Source of the DNA: an uncultured Aquimarina sp.
GTDB taxonomy: Bacteria > Bacteroidota > Bacteroidia > Flavobacteriales > Flavobacteriaceae
Length of the DNA: 64,000 nt
Reading direction: 5' to 3'
Assembly: GCA_947492105.1 (NCBI GenBank)
Contig: CANLMN010000018.1
Coordinates: 1-64,000 of the forward strand
The translations under genes and the position numbers were made by a program. Below the pieces are notes generated by a model that made no database searches, was not told the DNA's origin, and was given only the letters and a program-made list of their open reading frames with translations. Below are positions 1 to 7,898 of this stretch, one piece after another (position 1 is the first letter of the stretch; every line of letters starts with the position of its first letter).

Positions 1-132
1 CGATTCGAATCTATGGAATCACTTAAAGAATGGCTAAGTAATATGGTAAATCAAATGGATAAACAAACAATAAAATCAATCACAGGAAATTATCATTATA
101 TTGAAGCATTTTATGCGGCATTTAATACATAA
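1..132 (+). CDS. 3' end of an unidentified CDS (possibly transposase)
   Basis: An open frame enters from the left edge and ends at TAA 130-132, giving 43 residues. They include SLKEWLSNMVNQMD and end in YIEAFYAAFNT. The start lies outside the window. The neighbour just downstream is a transposase remnant, and the tail has the look of an IS630-type transposase C-terminus, but that is only an impression. It could equally be the end of an unrelated accessory gene. Confidence 0.4.
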   Translation, partial: RFESMESLKEWLSNMVNQMDKQTIKSITGNYHYIEAFYAAFNT

Positions 133-164
133 ATTGGTGTTAGTTAATACTTCTTCTTGTTTAA

Positions 165-359
165 TTTCAGTCATTCCAGCATATGGGCTTACGAAAAATG
201 AATACTATAGGGATGAGACAGGCCAATAAAGTCATGTTGCTCTCTGCTATAGCTTATAACCTTAAAAAATACCTGAAGTTCACTCAAAATAGAGTAAAAG
301 ATGATGCAGGACAATTGTTTTTGTATGTGTTCTACAAAAGGAGAATTTTAAGTCTCTAA
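165..359 (+). pseudogene. C-terminal remnant of a DDE transposase (IS1182/IS5-like)
   Basis: The frame is open from 165 to TAA 357-359. It reads MNTIGMRQANKVMLLSAIAY from the ATG at 198, followed by NLKKYLKF. The ANK-(x)n-AiAYNLKKylKF pattern is the conserved C-terminal end of DDE transposases of the IS1182/IS5 type. Only about 60 residues remain and a stop lies in frame just upstream at 162, so the rest of the transposase is missing. It marks the left accessory region as decayed mobile DNA. Confidence 0.6.
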
Positions 360-480
360 TATCAAATTTAAGCCTTCTAAAATATATATTTTAGATAAGG
401 AAATAAAGCTAGAAATGCGCTTAGAGTGCCTTATTTAAACCATTTTTTAGGAAATTATGGCGTTGTGCAACGGTTACCAT

Positions 481-491
481 TGTTGTGCGTA
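481..491. repeat. Left copy of 11-bp inverted repeat flanking the RT locus
   Basis: TGTTGTGCGTA lies 5 bp beyond the stop codon of the reverse transcriptase gene. Its exact reverse complement is at 2546-2556, on the other side of the RT gene and its leader. The 137 bp between the transposase remnant and this point otherwise holds only a short hairpin (CGTTGTGCAACG, 462-473). Confidence 0.55.
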
Positions 492-496
492 GTACT

Positions 497-2065
497 TTAT
501 TTCTTTTTGTTTATTATTTCTTCGTAGGTTGCTTTTTTGACATCGTGAAATTTATTCCAAACTTTTCTGTATTGTTTAATGATTGTGTCGTCCTTATTTA
601 TTTCTTTCATAACGTGATTTGCTTTATTTAGATAACTGATAAAGTTTCCCCAATCGAATTGTTTAGAAGGACTATATCCTGTTGGACTATTTTCATCTGG
701 TAACCACTTCATACGTCTTTGAGAACCTAAATGCGTAAATCTTTTATATAATCGTGTTTCAAAAAGTGAGTCAGATGGAATATGTGCTTTTTTTGCAAAA
801 TGTGCTCCACGTCTAAATGACCTTTTTAATGTTCTATAAAATTTTGAAAAACCTGCTGTTTTTACTCTGATTTTTGAACCATCATACATAAACCCTAAAT
901 ATTCTAATTGTTTATTTGGGTTTAAAATTCCATCTTTAATTAAGCCTCCGTAAAATTCAGAGTTTTGGTTTAGTTCATATTTGTAAGTATTTGTCTTTTT
1001 GGGTTGAATTTCAAGATTTGCTTCGACCTCAATTTCTTTGCGTATTAGGTTATAAAAATGTTTTTCATCTTCTTGGTCGCAAATAATTATTAAATCGTCA
1101 CTATATCTTTGGTAATATGCATTTCTTGATGTAGTCTCTGAATAAACCCTTTCATCAAAATCTAACATATAAATATTTGCGAGTGTTGCACTAATGGGTG
1201 TTCCTTGTGGAATTCCTTTCTTTTCTTTTTTATTCAGTTTTTGTCGAATATCCTTTTTATATGGCTTATCAGTTTTAATTAAGTCAGTTGCTTCTTCAAA
1301 AAACTCATCTTTTTCACAAAAAGCGACTACATTTTCGTGTCGCATATTGTAAATTTTACTAACATTTTTACGTTTAAGAACTTTCTGTGAAGTGTCATTC
1401 GGTAAGAACCTTTCAATTATGAGTTTATGTTGAAACTTTTTAAACAACTCGTTCTCATTTACATATTTATTATCTACTAAATTTTTGAATATTGTATAAT
1501 GGTCATTAGGTAGATTGTTGGTGTTCAAGACTCGTTTCCATTGACTATGCAAAATCCGATGGTCTAAATTGTCAAAAAATGAAGTTACATCAGCTACAAT
1601 TATAGATAGCTTTCTATGTTTGTTATTTTCTATAAATTCAAATGCTTCAAACGCAAATTCGATATTGGATTTATTCCCGCTTTTTCCATTTCCGATGGGT
1701 ATTTTTCTGTAAGCAACAGCGACTGATCCGTAAGGCTTTTCTTTTAAATAATCTTCGTAAACTTTTGTAAGAAGATGGCTGTAATAGCTATAAATAATTG
1801 AATCTAAATGTGATGGAAAGTATATATGACGTTCTTTTTTATCACTTACTGTTCTTTGCCTTTTACCGCTAATGTTTTTTGGTGCATTTTCAAGTGGTCT
1901 GAATTTTCTCTGGCTTAAAGTTCTATGTAAAAGAGGCACGAACTTATGATTGGCTATATTTTCAGGATTTTTAATGTAACTTTTTAACCACTTTTTATCT
2001 TTCTTACTTGTTAGTGGTTTTCCAATGTGTGGATACTTTTTAAATTTTAGCCATTCATCATTCAT
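497..2065 (-). CDS. Reverse transcriptase, probable defence-associated (DRT/UG-type)
   Basis: RNA-directed DNA polymerase of about 522 residues. Visible RT motifs (numbered from a TTG two codons upstream of the chosen start) are motif A VADVTSFFDNLDH (D161), the B-region KGIPQGTPIS (285-294), and the catalytic box YQRYSDDLIII with YSDD at 323-326. The two catalytic boxes are separated by an unusually long insertion of about 115 residues. No group II intron maturase/HNH domain and no retron msr/msd layout are evident. The C-terminal 150 residues are basic and could bind RNA. The longest frame starts with TTG at 2071; ATG 2065 is preferred. The N-terminal KYPHIGKPLT and the FFDNLDH motif A resemble stand-alone bacterial defence RTs, which often have an upstream non-coding RNA. 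Such an element is present here at 2089-2408. The exact DRT class cannot be decided by eye. Confidence 0.85.
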   Translation of the reverse strand: MNDEWLKFKKYPHIGKPLTSKKDKKWLKSYIKNPENIANHKFVPLLHRTLSQRKFRPLENAPKNISGKRQRTVSDKKERHIYFPSHLDSIIYSYYSHLLTKVYEDYLKEKPYGSVAVAYRKIPIGNGKSGNKSNIEFAFEAFEFIENNKHRKLSIIVADVTSFFDNLDHRILHSQWKRVLNTNNLPNDHYTIFKNLVDNKYVNENELFKKFQHKLIIERFLPNDTSQKVLKRKNVSKIYNMRHENVVAFCEKDEFFEEATDLIKTDKPYKKDIRQKLNKKEKKGIPQGTPISATLANIYMLDFDERVYSETTSRNAYYQRYSDDLIIICDQEDEKHFYNLIRKEIEVEANLEIQPKKTNTYKYELNQNSEFYGGLIKDGILNPNKQLEYLGFMYDGSKIRVKTAGFSKFYRTLKRSFRRGAHFAKKAHIPSDSLFETRLYKRFTHLGSQRRMKWLPDENSPTGYSPSKQFDWGNFISYLNKANHVMKEINKDDTIIKQYRKVWNKFHDVKKATYEEIINKKK

Positions 2066-2088
2066 ATTCAATCGTTAGTTATAAAAAA

Positions 2089-2408
2089 AAGGATTGAGGT
2101 TGGTCGTGGCTTACTTATCGGTAGATACAATCCTGAAGTTGCTTTTCACTTTCGCTATAGGCAACGCCACTCATTGATAGAATAAAGTTCGTATCTTTAC
2201 AAACACCACCATTTATGATAGCATCGGCAGAAATAGAAACTAAGACAGTTCAACTCACAGTCCTCTCAATGCAACTTCTAATAACATTGATGAAGATTTG
2301 CGAGATTGGAATCTCTCTTCACACGTCAGCCGAAGTCTGCGTGTGGAACACTAATGTGTACTTTGCATAAAACGTACCTACCAGTCTTGACCCAACACTC
2401 AATCCTTG
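2089..2408 (-). ncRNA. Candidate structured RNA upstream of the RT, with paired ends
   Basis: This non-coding stretch lies directly upstream of the RT on the same strand. The outer ends are complementary: AAGGATTGAG 2089-2098 pairs perfectly with CTCAATCCTT 2398-2407, and the helix extends 5 bp further (GTTGG/CCAAC) past a one-base bulge. Inside are a hairpin at 2320-2345 (CACACG/CGTGTG plus CAG/CTG, closed on the minus strand by a C(UUCG)G tetraloop), a hairpin at 2302-2315 (GAGAT/ATCTC) and one at 2138-2165 (GTTGC/GCAAC). It is visibly less AT-rich than its surroundings and has no convincing ORF. It may be the template or cofactor RNA of the RT. Exact ends are not known. Confidence 0.6.
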
Positions 2409-2423
2409 GGAAATCATATCTCA

Positions 2424-2454
2424 CAAATCATTCCATTGCATTATTTATGACAAA
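2424..2454 (-). promoter_or_regulatory. Possible promoter of the RNA-RT unit
   Basis: On the minus strand TTTG (2454-2451) is followed after 19 bp by ATGATTTG (2431-2424). This partly matches the Bacteroidota TTTG-N19-TAnnTTTG pattern. Initiation would fall near 2417, just before the outer helix of the candidate RNA at 2408. The first two bases of the minus-7 box do not match. Confidence 0.35.
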
Positions 2455-2545
2455 ATCTATTGAATTCCAATAGGTTTATGACATATTGGCATTTTTATTG
2501 TCAGTTCGATAAGATTTTTAATGAAACGCAGATTTTTTTCGGCAT

Positions 2546-2556
2546 TACGCACAACA
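2546..2556. repeat. Right copy of 11-bp inverted repeat flanking the RT locus
   Basis: TACGCACAACA is the exact reverse complement of 481-491. Together the pair encloses the RT gene, its leader and promoter (about 2.07 kb), which suggests this block moved or was inserted as one unit. Confidence 0.55.
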
Positions 2557-2557
2557 T

Positions 2558-2585
2558 AGATATATGTGCAATTGCACATATATCT
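2558..2585. repeat. 28-bp perfect palindrome
   Basis: AGATATATGTGCAA at 2558-2571 is followed immediately by its exact reverse complement at 2572-2585, with no loop. It lies one base beyond the inverted repeat that bounds the RT block. It could be a regulator or recombinase binding site, or a scar of insertion. Confidence 0.6.
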
Positions 2586-2641
2586 CATGTATGTGTTTCA
2601 CAAATCTAAAGGATTTTTTACAGATTCAAAACTACTAATAG

Positions 2642-2757
2642 CTACATTTGTGTGTGTATTTCTGTAGTTTTCGAGCTATTATGTCCTAATAGAAGTTGTA
2701 TCTGCCTCAAATTGGTGCCATTTTCCTGTAAAATACTAAGAGGTGGCTAAAACAGTT
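2642..2757 (-). pseudogene. Tyrosine recombinase (integrase) C-terminal remnant
   Basis: Read on the minus strand, the frame ending at TAG 2644-2642 gives LQENGTNLRQIQLLLGHNSS then KTTEIHTQM. This is the C-terminal box of XerC/D-like phage-type integrases, usually LLENGtdLRyIQelLGHsSskTTEIYTHV. The catalytic tyrosine position of EIYTH reads H (EIHTQ), and a stop blocks the frame at about 2758, so it cannot be active. It lies about 200 bp from the 3' end of tRNA-Arg, the usual place for an integrase of a tRNA-targeting element. Confidence 0.7.
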
Positions 2758-2896
2758 CAAACCACTACCTCACTCACAACATGTCCATACACAAAAACTA
2801 CAAATCAAGGTAAAACAAAAATAAAGCTATGAGAGACTATTAATCACGAATAGGATTCGCTTCGCGCATCCTTCAAAGCTCCGCTTTGAACAAACA

Positions 2897-2943
2897 AAAC
2901 GTCCAAAAGACATTTTGAGTAAACTCAATGCTTTTGGACGTTT
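2897..2943 (-). terminator. Terminator downstream of tRNA-Arg
   Basis: AAACGTCCAAAAG (2897-2909) pairs with CTTTTGGACGTTT (2931-2943), giving 13 bp, with a further TTGAG/CTCAA pairing in the loop. It starts 12 bp from the tRNA 3' end and would end the tRNA transcript on the minus strand. Confidence 0.7.
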
Positions 2944-2954
2944 ATTTGTATTCG

Positions 2955-3028
2955 TGACCTCGACAGGATTCAAACCTGTAACCTCTTGAGCCGTAATCAA
3001 GTGCGCTATTCAGTTGCGCCACGAGGCC
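2955..3028 (-). tRNA. tRNA-Arg (anticodon ACG)
   Basis: On the minus strand the acceptor arm GGCCTCG (3028-3022) pairs with CGAGGTC (2962-2956), followed by discriminator A at 2955. The anticodon stem is CTTGA/TCAAG with loop TTACGGC, giving anticodon ACG. The T arm reads AGGTTTGAATCCTG. CCA is not encoded. Length is 74 nt. The decayed mobile DNA at 1-2760 lies at its 3' side, as expected if the tRNA was an integration site. Confidence 0.93.
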
Positions 3029-3403
3029 TTTTTGAATTGCCTAATCAGGTAATAGAAATCCCTGTAGGCGGGTGCAAATATAGGATATTTTTACTTCCAC
3101 ACAAAAAAAAATGGAGTTTTTGTTATAAAAATAAAGTATGTGATGTAGTGTAATTATTGTTTGTTGTGTTGTGTGCAGATGATCAATTGCTTAGGTTGGT
3201 GTGTTTTGTTTTTTTTGTAAAAACGTTTTTTCAATTAAGGGTTTTTTTTGTTAATAGGAGATTTAGGTACGGAATGAACTCGTACTCGAAGAGCATATGA
3301 TATGGCTAGGATCCCTAGCTTGCTGAATAGTTTAGTCAAACAAGGGGATGTGAAGAGCTGTTTAATTTTTAATTTATTACATTTTTTTTACTAATTTGCA
3401 AAG
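3029..3403. other. Intergenic, tRNA-Arg to apt
   Basis: Very T-rich 375 bp holding the upstream regions of the tRNA (minus) and apt (plus). No ORF, tRNA or repeat was recognised. A TAATTTG-like string at 3393-3399 resembles a minus-7 box but sits too close to the apt start to be convincing. Confidence 0.4.
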
Positions 3404-3913
3404 ATGAATTTGAACGACCATATTAGAGATATTCATGATTTTCCTAAACCAGGAATCATTTTTAAAGACATCACTCCATTATTAGCCAACCCAGAAATGT
3501 TGAAATATGCAGCTGATAAGCTTTATGAAAAAGTCAAGGAACAGAAAGTTGATAAAGTCATAGGGATAGAAGCTAGGGGTTTTATTTTTGGACCGCTATT
3601 GGCAGAACGACTCGATGCTGGATTTGTGCCTGTACGTAAGAAGGGGAAGCTGCCTTCGGAAACGGTAAGTGTTTCTTATGATTTAGAATATGGAACAGAT
3701 AGTTTAGAAATTCATGTAGATGCGATCCAAAAAGGAGATCGAATTTTGATACATGATGATGTGTTAGCTACTGGAGGCACTGCGAGTGCTGTAGAAAAAC
3801 TGGTGCTAGATCTAGGAGGGGTAGTGGTACAATGTAACTTTATAATAGAGCTTTCTTTTCTAGAAGGCAGGCAAAAGTTGAAAACTCCAGTCGCTTCTTT
3901 ATTAAATTATTAG
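3404..3913 (+). CDS. apt: Adenine phosphoribosyltransferase
   Basis: Purine salvage enzyme converting adenine and PRPP to AMP and pyrophosphate in the cytoplasm. The 169 residues match the family length (about 170). The N-terminal DFPKPGIIFKDITPLL segment is characteristic of bacterial Apt. EARGFIFG (56-63) forms part of the active site, and the PRPP-binding loop is ILIHDDVLATGGTASA (114-129). Start ATG 3404 gives the normal N-terminus. The gene stands alone, between the tRNA and a palindromic repeat. Confidence 0.96.
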   Translation: MNLNDHIRDIHDFPKPGIIFKDITPLLANPEMLKYAADKLYEKVKEQKVDKVIGIEARGFIFGPLLAERLDAGFVPVRKKGKLPSETVSVSYDLEYGTDSLEIHVDAIQKGDRILIHDDVLATGGTASAVEKLVLDLGGVVVQCNFIIELSFLEGRQKLKTPVASLLNY

Positions 3914-3963
3914 AAAGAGCTTTTTTGGGGATTACAAAAGGATCTCTCTTGGAGTATTAATAT

Positions 3964-4022
3964 GATACCATTTAAAAAATAGTTACAGGCTAATAATTCG
4001 GTTCTTTTTCTACTATTTTTTA
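3964..4022. repeat. Palindromic repeat family A, partial copy
   Basis: Contains CAGGCTAATAATTCGGTTCT followed by TTTTCTACTATTT, nearly identical to one arm of the copies at 10012-10156, 37043-37128 and 53843-53993. Only one arm is present here. Confidence 0.7.
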
Positions 4023-4106
4023 TTCTTCAAATCGCTATAAGATGTCTTTTTACCCAAAAATAATAACGACCAATAAAATAATCAGTTGTTTAAAAACAAA
4101 AGGCAC

Positions 4107-4146
4107 AATTAAAGAACATAAAATAGCTTTTTTATGTTCTTTAATT
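4107..4146. terminator. Bidirectional terminator, apt / M14 peptidase
   Basis: A perfect 16-bp stem AATTAAAGAACATAAA (4107-4122) / TTTATGTTCTTTAATT (4131-4146) with an 8-nt loop. It lies between the converging ends of apt and the carboxypeptidase gene. A-rich and T-rich flanks allow termination in both directions. Confidence 0.75.
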
Positions 4147-4165
4147 TTAATGAGGACGTTATTGC

Positions 4166-6337
4166 TTAATTTTTCACGAACTTAATAGCTCTATTTTTTC
4201 CTTTTCTTTTTAACAGAATGATATATGTTTCTGCTGCTAATGAAGTGATGTTTATGCGTCCTTCTTTATTAATTTTTCCAGATCTTATATTTTTTCCTAG
4301 TAGATCAAAAATGTCATAAAAAGTATCTTCTTTGGTTATCGCCCCCTTGATCGTAAGTACGGTTTTTACAGGATTTGGAAAAATACGTATGGTATTCAAA
4401 GACTTGGTGATAGTGTCGATACTCAAAATCTCTTTTTTTGTCGTAAAAGTTGTGGATTCACCAAACAAACTATTTGTGCCACCACATTGACTACTTACTT
4501 GGATGCTATAAGTTGTTTCTGGTTTTAGGCTGTCAAGAGTTAGGTTGTTTGTTGCTACTTCTAGTATAATCCACTCCGTGTCATTTAATTCTTTATATCT
4601 CACGGTGTATTTGGAAGAGTCTGGATTTGGGAGCCAGCTTAGGGCAGCAGATGTACTTGTAATATCTGTAGGAGTTGCGGATTGAGGGGTAGTACAGTTG
4701 GTGTTGGTTTCTCCATTATAGGATACGGTAAGTTCTTTGGTGTATTCCCAGATACCATTAGTAACTTTTAAGGTTAATGGTATTTGTGAATTTATCGGTG
4801 TGGTACTTGCTAATTTGAAAGATATATCACCCGTGTCAGTGCTCAAAAAATCAATATTATCATATACCTTGGCGGCACTTGTGCTCTCTATAAATTGTGA
4901 TGTTGATGTTAGTGATACGGTCCAAGCAGTCTCTTTGATACTGAAACGCTCAATGTCAAAGGAGACAACACCCTCTAATGATTGGATGGTAATAAGATCT
5001 TCTTTTGGGGTTACTCTGGCGTATCTCGCTCCCATTCTCATTATTTTTAGATTAAGAGGAAATGCATTGTTACATAATGAAATAATGTTGCTTGATGCTG
5101 GCCAAAAACCATCATTCCGAGAGCCTACTTCTGGAGTAAATGCAAAAATTCTAGGTTTACTATTTTGTTCCCCATACATCCAGTCATCAGAGCTTCCGCT
5201 TGCCTGTACATTGAGTGTTTGGCTAGGTGTGCCGGCTACATAACCATTTTCTTGGGTCATATAATCAGACATTTTTACATAGGTGTCGTTTTCTGGGGTA
5301 GTAGCATTAGCAGAATGTCCCCAAGGATATATAAGTAAATTGCTAAACGAGTGGTAGTTCAAGGCTGTAATGAATGTGCGTTGATTAATGAAGTTCATTA
5401 TTGCGGCTGTTTCTGGTTCAGAAAAACTGGCAGTGCCTTGATAGGTTTGGCTATTGGTGTTGTTTGTACCATTTGTCCCCCATAGATATCCATAATTTCT
5501 ATTAAGATCAACACCAAAAGTACCGTTTTGATTATTCTTTCTGTTTTTTCTCCAAAAACCACCTCCATTAGGATTGGTTCTCTGGTTGTATGTGTAGCCA
5601 TCAGGGTTAATGATTGGAACGAAATATAGTGCTGTATGATCTACAAGAAGTTTGATTTCTGCATCATTTTCATAGTTTTCTAGTAGATGCCACATATAGA
5701 ATACCATTTGTGACAACCCTATAGGTTCTCTAGCATGATGAATTGCTGTGAATAACAATTCTTCTTCATCAGCCTCTTCTTGATTGGGGTTGTCACTTAT
5801 TTTTACCATATTAATAGGACGGCCTTCTATAGAGGTTCCGATGGAGGATTTTATGGTAATTAGCTTTGGGTATTTTTTTTGCATCTGATCCAAGTGCGCC
5901 ATAGCTTCTTCTAGGGTGAAAAAACCTCCCATGCTCCCAAGTTCAAAATTTTCTGGTGTATTAATATTTTGCCTATAAGTGGATTTTGCTTTTTTTGAGG
6001 CTTTTTTTTTCTTCTTATCGATTCTTTTGTTGATTTTGGGTATTCTTTTTGACAAATTTCGAATCTTGATATGAACTTTTATATCATTTTTTCGTAGCAG
6101 TTGTAAGTCGGAACATGAAATTTCTGCAGTCATTTCTTCTTTTTCAAAATGAACATGATCGACATCAAGTCCTTTATTCTTCATATCTGCAAATGTCGTC
6201 TGATTCATTTTTGCGACGACTCGATAGTATTTTTCTGGTTTTTCTTTTTGTGCGTGTATTATGGATATGCTAAAAAAAAGGAGTGGGATAATTCCTAAAA
6301 GCGTTTTAAGAGTAGTTTTTGATACTGAATTGTCCAT
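4166..6337 (-). CDS. Secreted M14 zinc carboxypeptidase with Fn3 and type IX sorting domain
   Basis: Metallocarboxypeptidase of 723 residues, predicted to be exported and released or anchored by the type IX system. Order: signal peptide 1-30 (hydrophobic core ending IIHAQ), a propeptide-like basic region to about 125 (lysine-rich 101-120), the peptidase M14 domain about 138-430, a fibronectin type III domain about 550-635, and a C-terminal sorting domain about 650-723 starting with FPNPVKTVLTIKG. Zinc ligands are H201 and E204 in HHAREPIG, with the third histidine probably H329 in NYHS. Substrate-binding NPDGY and DLNRNYGYLWG are present, and catalytic E403 is in FTPEVGS. All key residues are intact. 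It faces the neighbouring secreted serine protease gene (6756), suggesting shared use in protein degradation. Confidence 0.93.
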   Translation of the reverse strand: MDNSVSKTTLKTLLGIIPLLFFSISIIHAQKEKPEKYYRVVAKMNQTTFADMKNKGLDVDHVHFEKEEMTAEISCSDLQLLRKNDIKVHIKIRNLSKRIPKINKRIDKKKKKASKKAKSTYRQNINTPENFELGSMGGFFTLEEAMAHLDQMQKKYPKLITIKSSIGTSIEGRPINMVKISDNPNQEEADEEELLFTAIHHAREPIGLSQMVFYMWHLLENYENDAEIKLLVDHTALYFVPIINPDGYTYNQRTNPNGGGFWRKNRKNNQNGTFGVDLNRNYGYLWGTNGTNNTNSQTYQGTASFSEPETAAIMNFINQRTFITALNYHSFSNLLIYPWGHSANATTPENDTYVKMSDYMTQENGYVAGTPSQTLNVQASGSSDDWMYGEQNSKPRIFAFTPEVGSRNDGFWPASSNIISLCNNAFPLNLKIMRMGARYARVTPKEDLITIQSLEGVVSFDIERFSIKETAWTVSLTSTSQFIESTSAAKVYDNIDFLSTDTGDISFKLASTTPINSQIPLTLKVTNGIWEYTKELTVSYNGETNTNCTTPQSATPTDITSTSAALSWLPNPDSSKYTVRYKELNDTEWIILEVATNNLTLDSLKPETTYSIQVSSQCGGTNSLFGESTTFTTKKEILSIDTITKSLNTIRIFPNPVKTVLTIKGAITKEDTFYDIFDLLGKNIRSGKINKEGRINITSLAAETYIILLKRKGKNRAIKFVKN

Positions 6338-6755
6338 TTTGATGTTGTGTTATTTAGGATATATCATTTTCAGAAGGCGAAATAGTACTTGCAAAAACGA
6401 ATAAATATGTATTAATGATATAACCCATATTGTAGAAGAATAGTATGTTAACTCAGGGGATACTTTAATTTTTCATGTACTGGCTTTTCCTTTTTTTTCT
6501 TTGCCGAATGTTTAGAGGGTTTTAGAATGTAATTCAAGTATGTTTTTTTTTAACAATTGTTTAGATCTATAAATTGTGATGTAATGCTCCAAAAAGAAGA
6601 TGTATGACATGATTTCTTATTGATTTGTAAATACAGTAATTTTTATCTGACATTTCTGTTTTTCTGAGAATTTGATAACATACTAATTATGTAAAACTAC
6701 TGTTTATAAAGGGACAAATCTTGAAATAAAATCTAACTCTTAAAAACTTAAAAAA
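6338..6755. other. Divergent intergenic region between two protease genes
   Basis: 418 bp of AT-rich DNA between divergent secreted peptidase genes. It must contain both promoters, but no clear TAnnTTTG box, operator or repeat was identified. Confidence 0.3.
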
Positions 6756-7787
6756 ATGAAGAAAAAATATTTGTTCGCCTTGGTTATGTGTAGTAGTTTG
6801 TTTGTTGCTGGAATTCAGGCACAAAAAGCGGTAAGCTCAAAAGAAAAACAGTCCAAAGGTGTATTAATTAAAAATGGAGAGGATGTGCTGATTGAAAATC
6901 ATGCATATCAAGCCGATCTAGGAGGTTGTGGTGGTACTATTTTGGGGCCTAAATGGATCTTAACCGCAGAGCATTGTGTAGGTAGCAACAGTGAGATCAT
7001 AGGTAAGGAAATAGGAGTAGGATATACCAAAAGGAGTAATAGACGTACGGGACAAACAAGTATTGTGAAAAGTGTTACTCGTTTCAGTTGCTGGGAATGT
7101 GACTTAAGTCTTTTGGAATTAGAGGAACCATTAGATCTGTCTGGAAAATATGCAAAGGCTATTAGATACGCTTCTGCAGATGTTTTTACCCAAGGGTATG
7201 TCAATGAAGGTATGGAGTGTTACGCTACAGGTTGGGGACGGTTAGGGCCTAATCTAGGAAGTCCTGATCATCTGCAAGGTGCTTTGCTGAAGTTTGATAA
7301 GGTGCAATTATCCGATGATCGTATCCGTGTGAATGAGACCGAAGGTAGGTTAGTTTGTATAGGGGATAGTGGAGGTCCATTGGTGGTTTTTAATAAAGAT
7401 AAATCAGAAAGAATTGTGGTAGGAGCTGTGAGTGGTGGAGAGGGAACACCATGTACAGATTATGGTTTTTGGGGTAATGTAGCAAATGCTGCAAGTTGGA
7501 TTGAAGAAGTGACAGGAATCAAACCTTATACCGAAGGTACTGGTTTGGGTATTATTGGGAGAGACAAAAAAGCTAATTTTAATGTTTGGCCTACTCCTGC
7601 AAATGATGTGATCCATATAGCATCCAAAAACAAAATTAAAACAATAAAAGTATATGATCTTTCCGGAAAAGAAGTATTACAGTCTAGTGAGATTTCTTCT
7701 GTCCCGTTAGGGACATTGTCTTCTGGAACGTATATTATACAAGATGTAGATAGTTTGAGTAGTACTCTTTTTGTTATTAAAAGATAA
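6756..7787 (+). CDS. Secreted trypsin-like serine protease with type IX sorting domain
   Basis: S1-family endopeptidase of 343 residues. Signal peptide 1-23 ends IQAQ. The catalytic triad is readable: H73 in LTAEHCVG (usually TAAHC), D116 in CDLSLLELEEPL, and S205 in CIGDSGGPLVVF. Cysteines near the His and Ser suggest disulfides. A C-terminal sorting domain occupies about 270-343 (NVWPTPANDVIHI, then IKVYDLSGKEVLQ and GTYII). The mature enzyme should act outside the cell or on its surface. Start ATG 6756 directly precedes the KKKYLF signal sequence. It is divergent from the M14 carboxypeptidase gene, so an endo- and an exopeptidase with the same export route sit side by side. Confidence 0.93.
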   Translation: MKKKYLFALVMCSSLFVAGIQAQKAVSSKEKQSKGVLIKNGEDVLIENHAYQADLGGCGGTILGPKWILTAEHCVGSNSEIIGKEIGVGYTKRSNRRTGQTSIVKSVTRFSCWECDLSLLELEEPLDLSGKYAKAIRYASADVFTQGYVNEGMECYATGWGRLGPNLGSPDHLQGALLKFDKVQLSDDRIRVNETEGRLVCIGDSGGPLVVFNKDKSERIVVGAVSGGEGTPCTDYGFWGNVANAASWIEEVTGIKPYTEGTGLGIIGRDKKANFNVWPTPANDVIHIASKNKIKTIKVYDLSGKEVLQSSEISSVPLGTLSSGTYIIQDVDSLSSTLFVIKR

Positions 7788-7820
7788 ACAAACGAAGGTG
7801 TAGTAGTGTAATCTATTGAA

Positions 7821-7859
7821 AAAAAAGGGAGGCATCATATGATTGCACTCCCTTTTTTT
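7821..7859. terminator. Terminator after the serine protease gene
   Basis: AAAAAAGGGAG (7821-7831) pairs with CTCCCTTTTTTT (7848-7859) between two convergent genes. The poly-A and poly-T flanks suit termination on both strands. Confidence 0.75.
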
Positions 7860-7898
7860 GTGAATCCTAACGATTTCGATGGGCTAATCTAAAGGATA

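Noticed and set aside
3393-3399. TAATTTG as a promoter of apt
   Set aside because: One base short of TAnnTTTG and only a few bases from the start codon.
4737-5243. Plus-strand frame of 168 codons
   Set aside because: Lies entirely inside and opposite the M14 carboxypeptidase, whose catalytic residues are intact; no family pattern in the opposite-strand protein.
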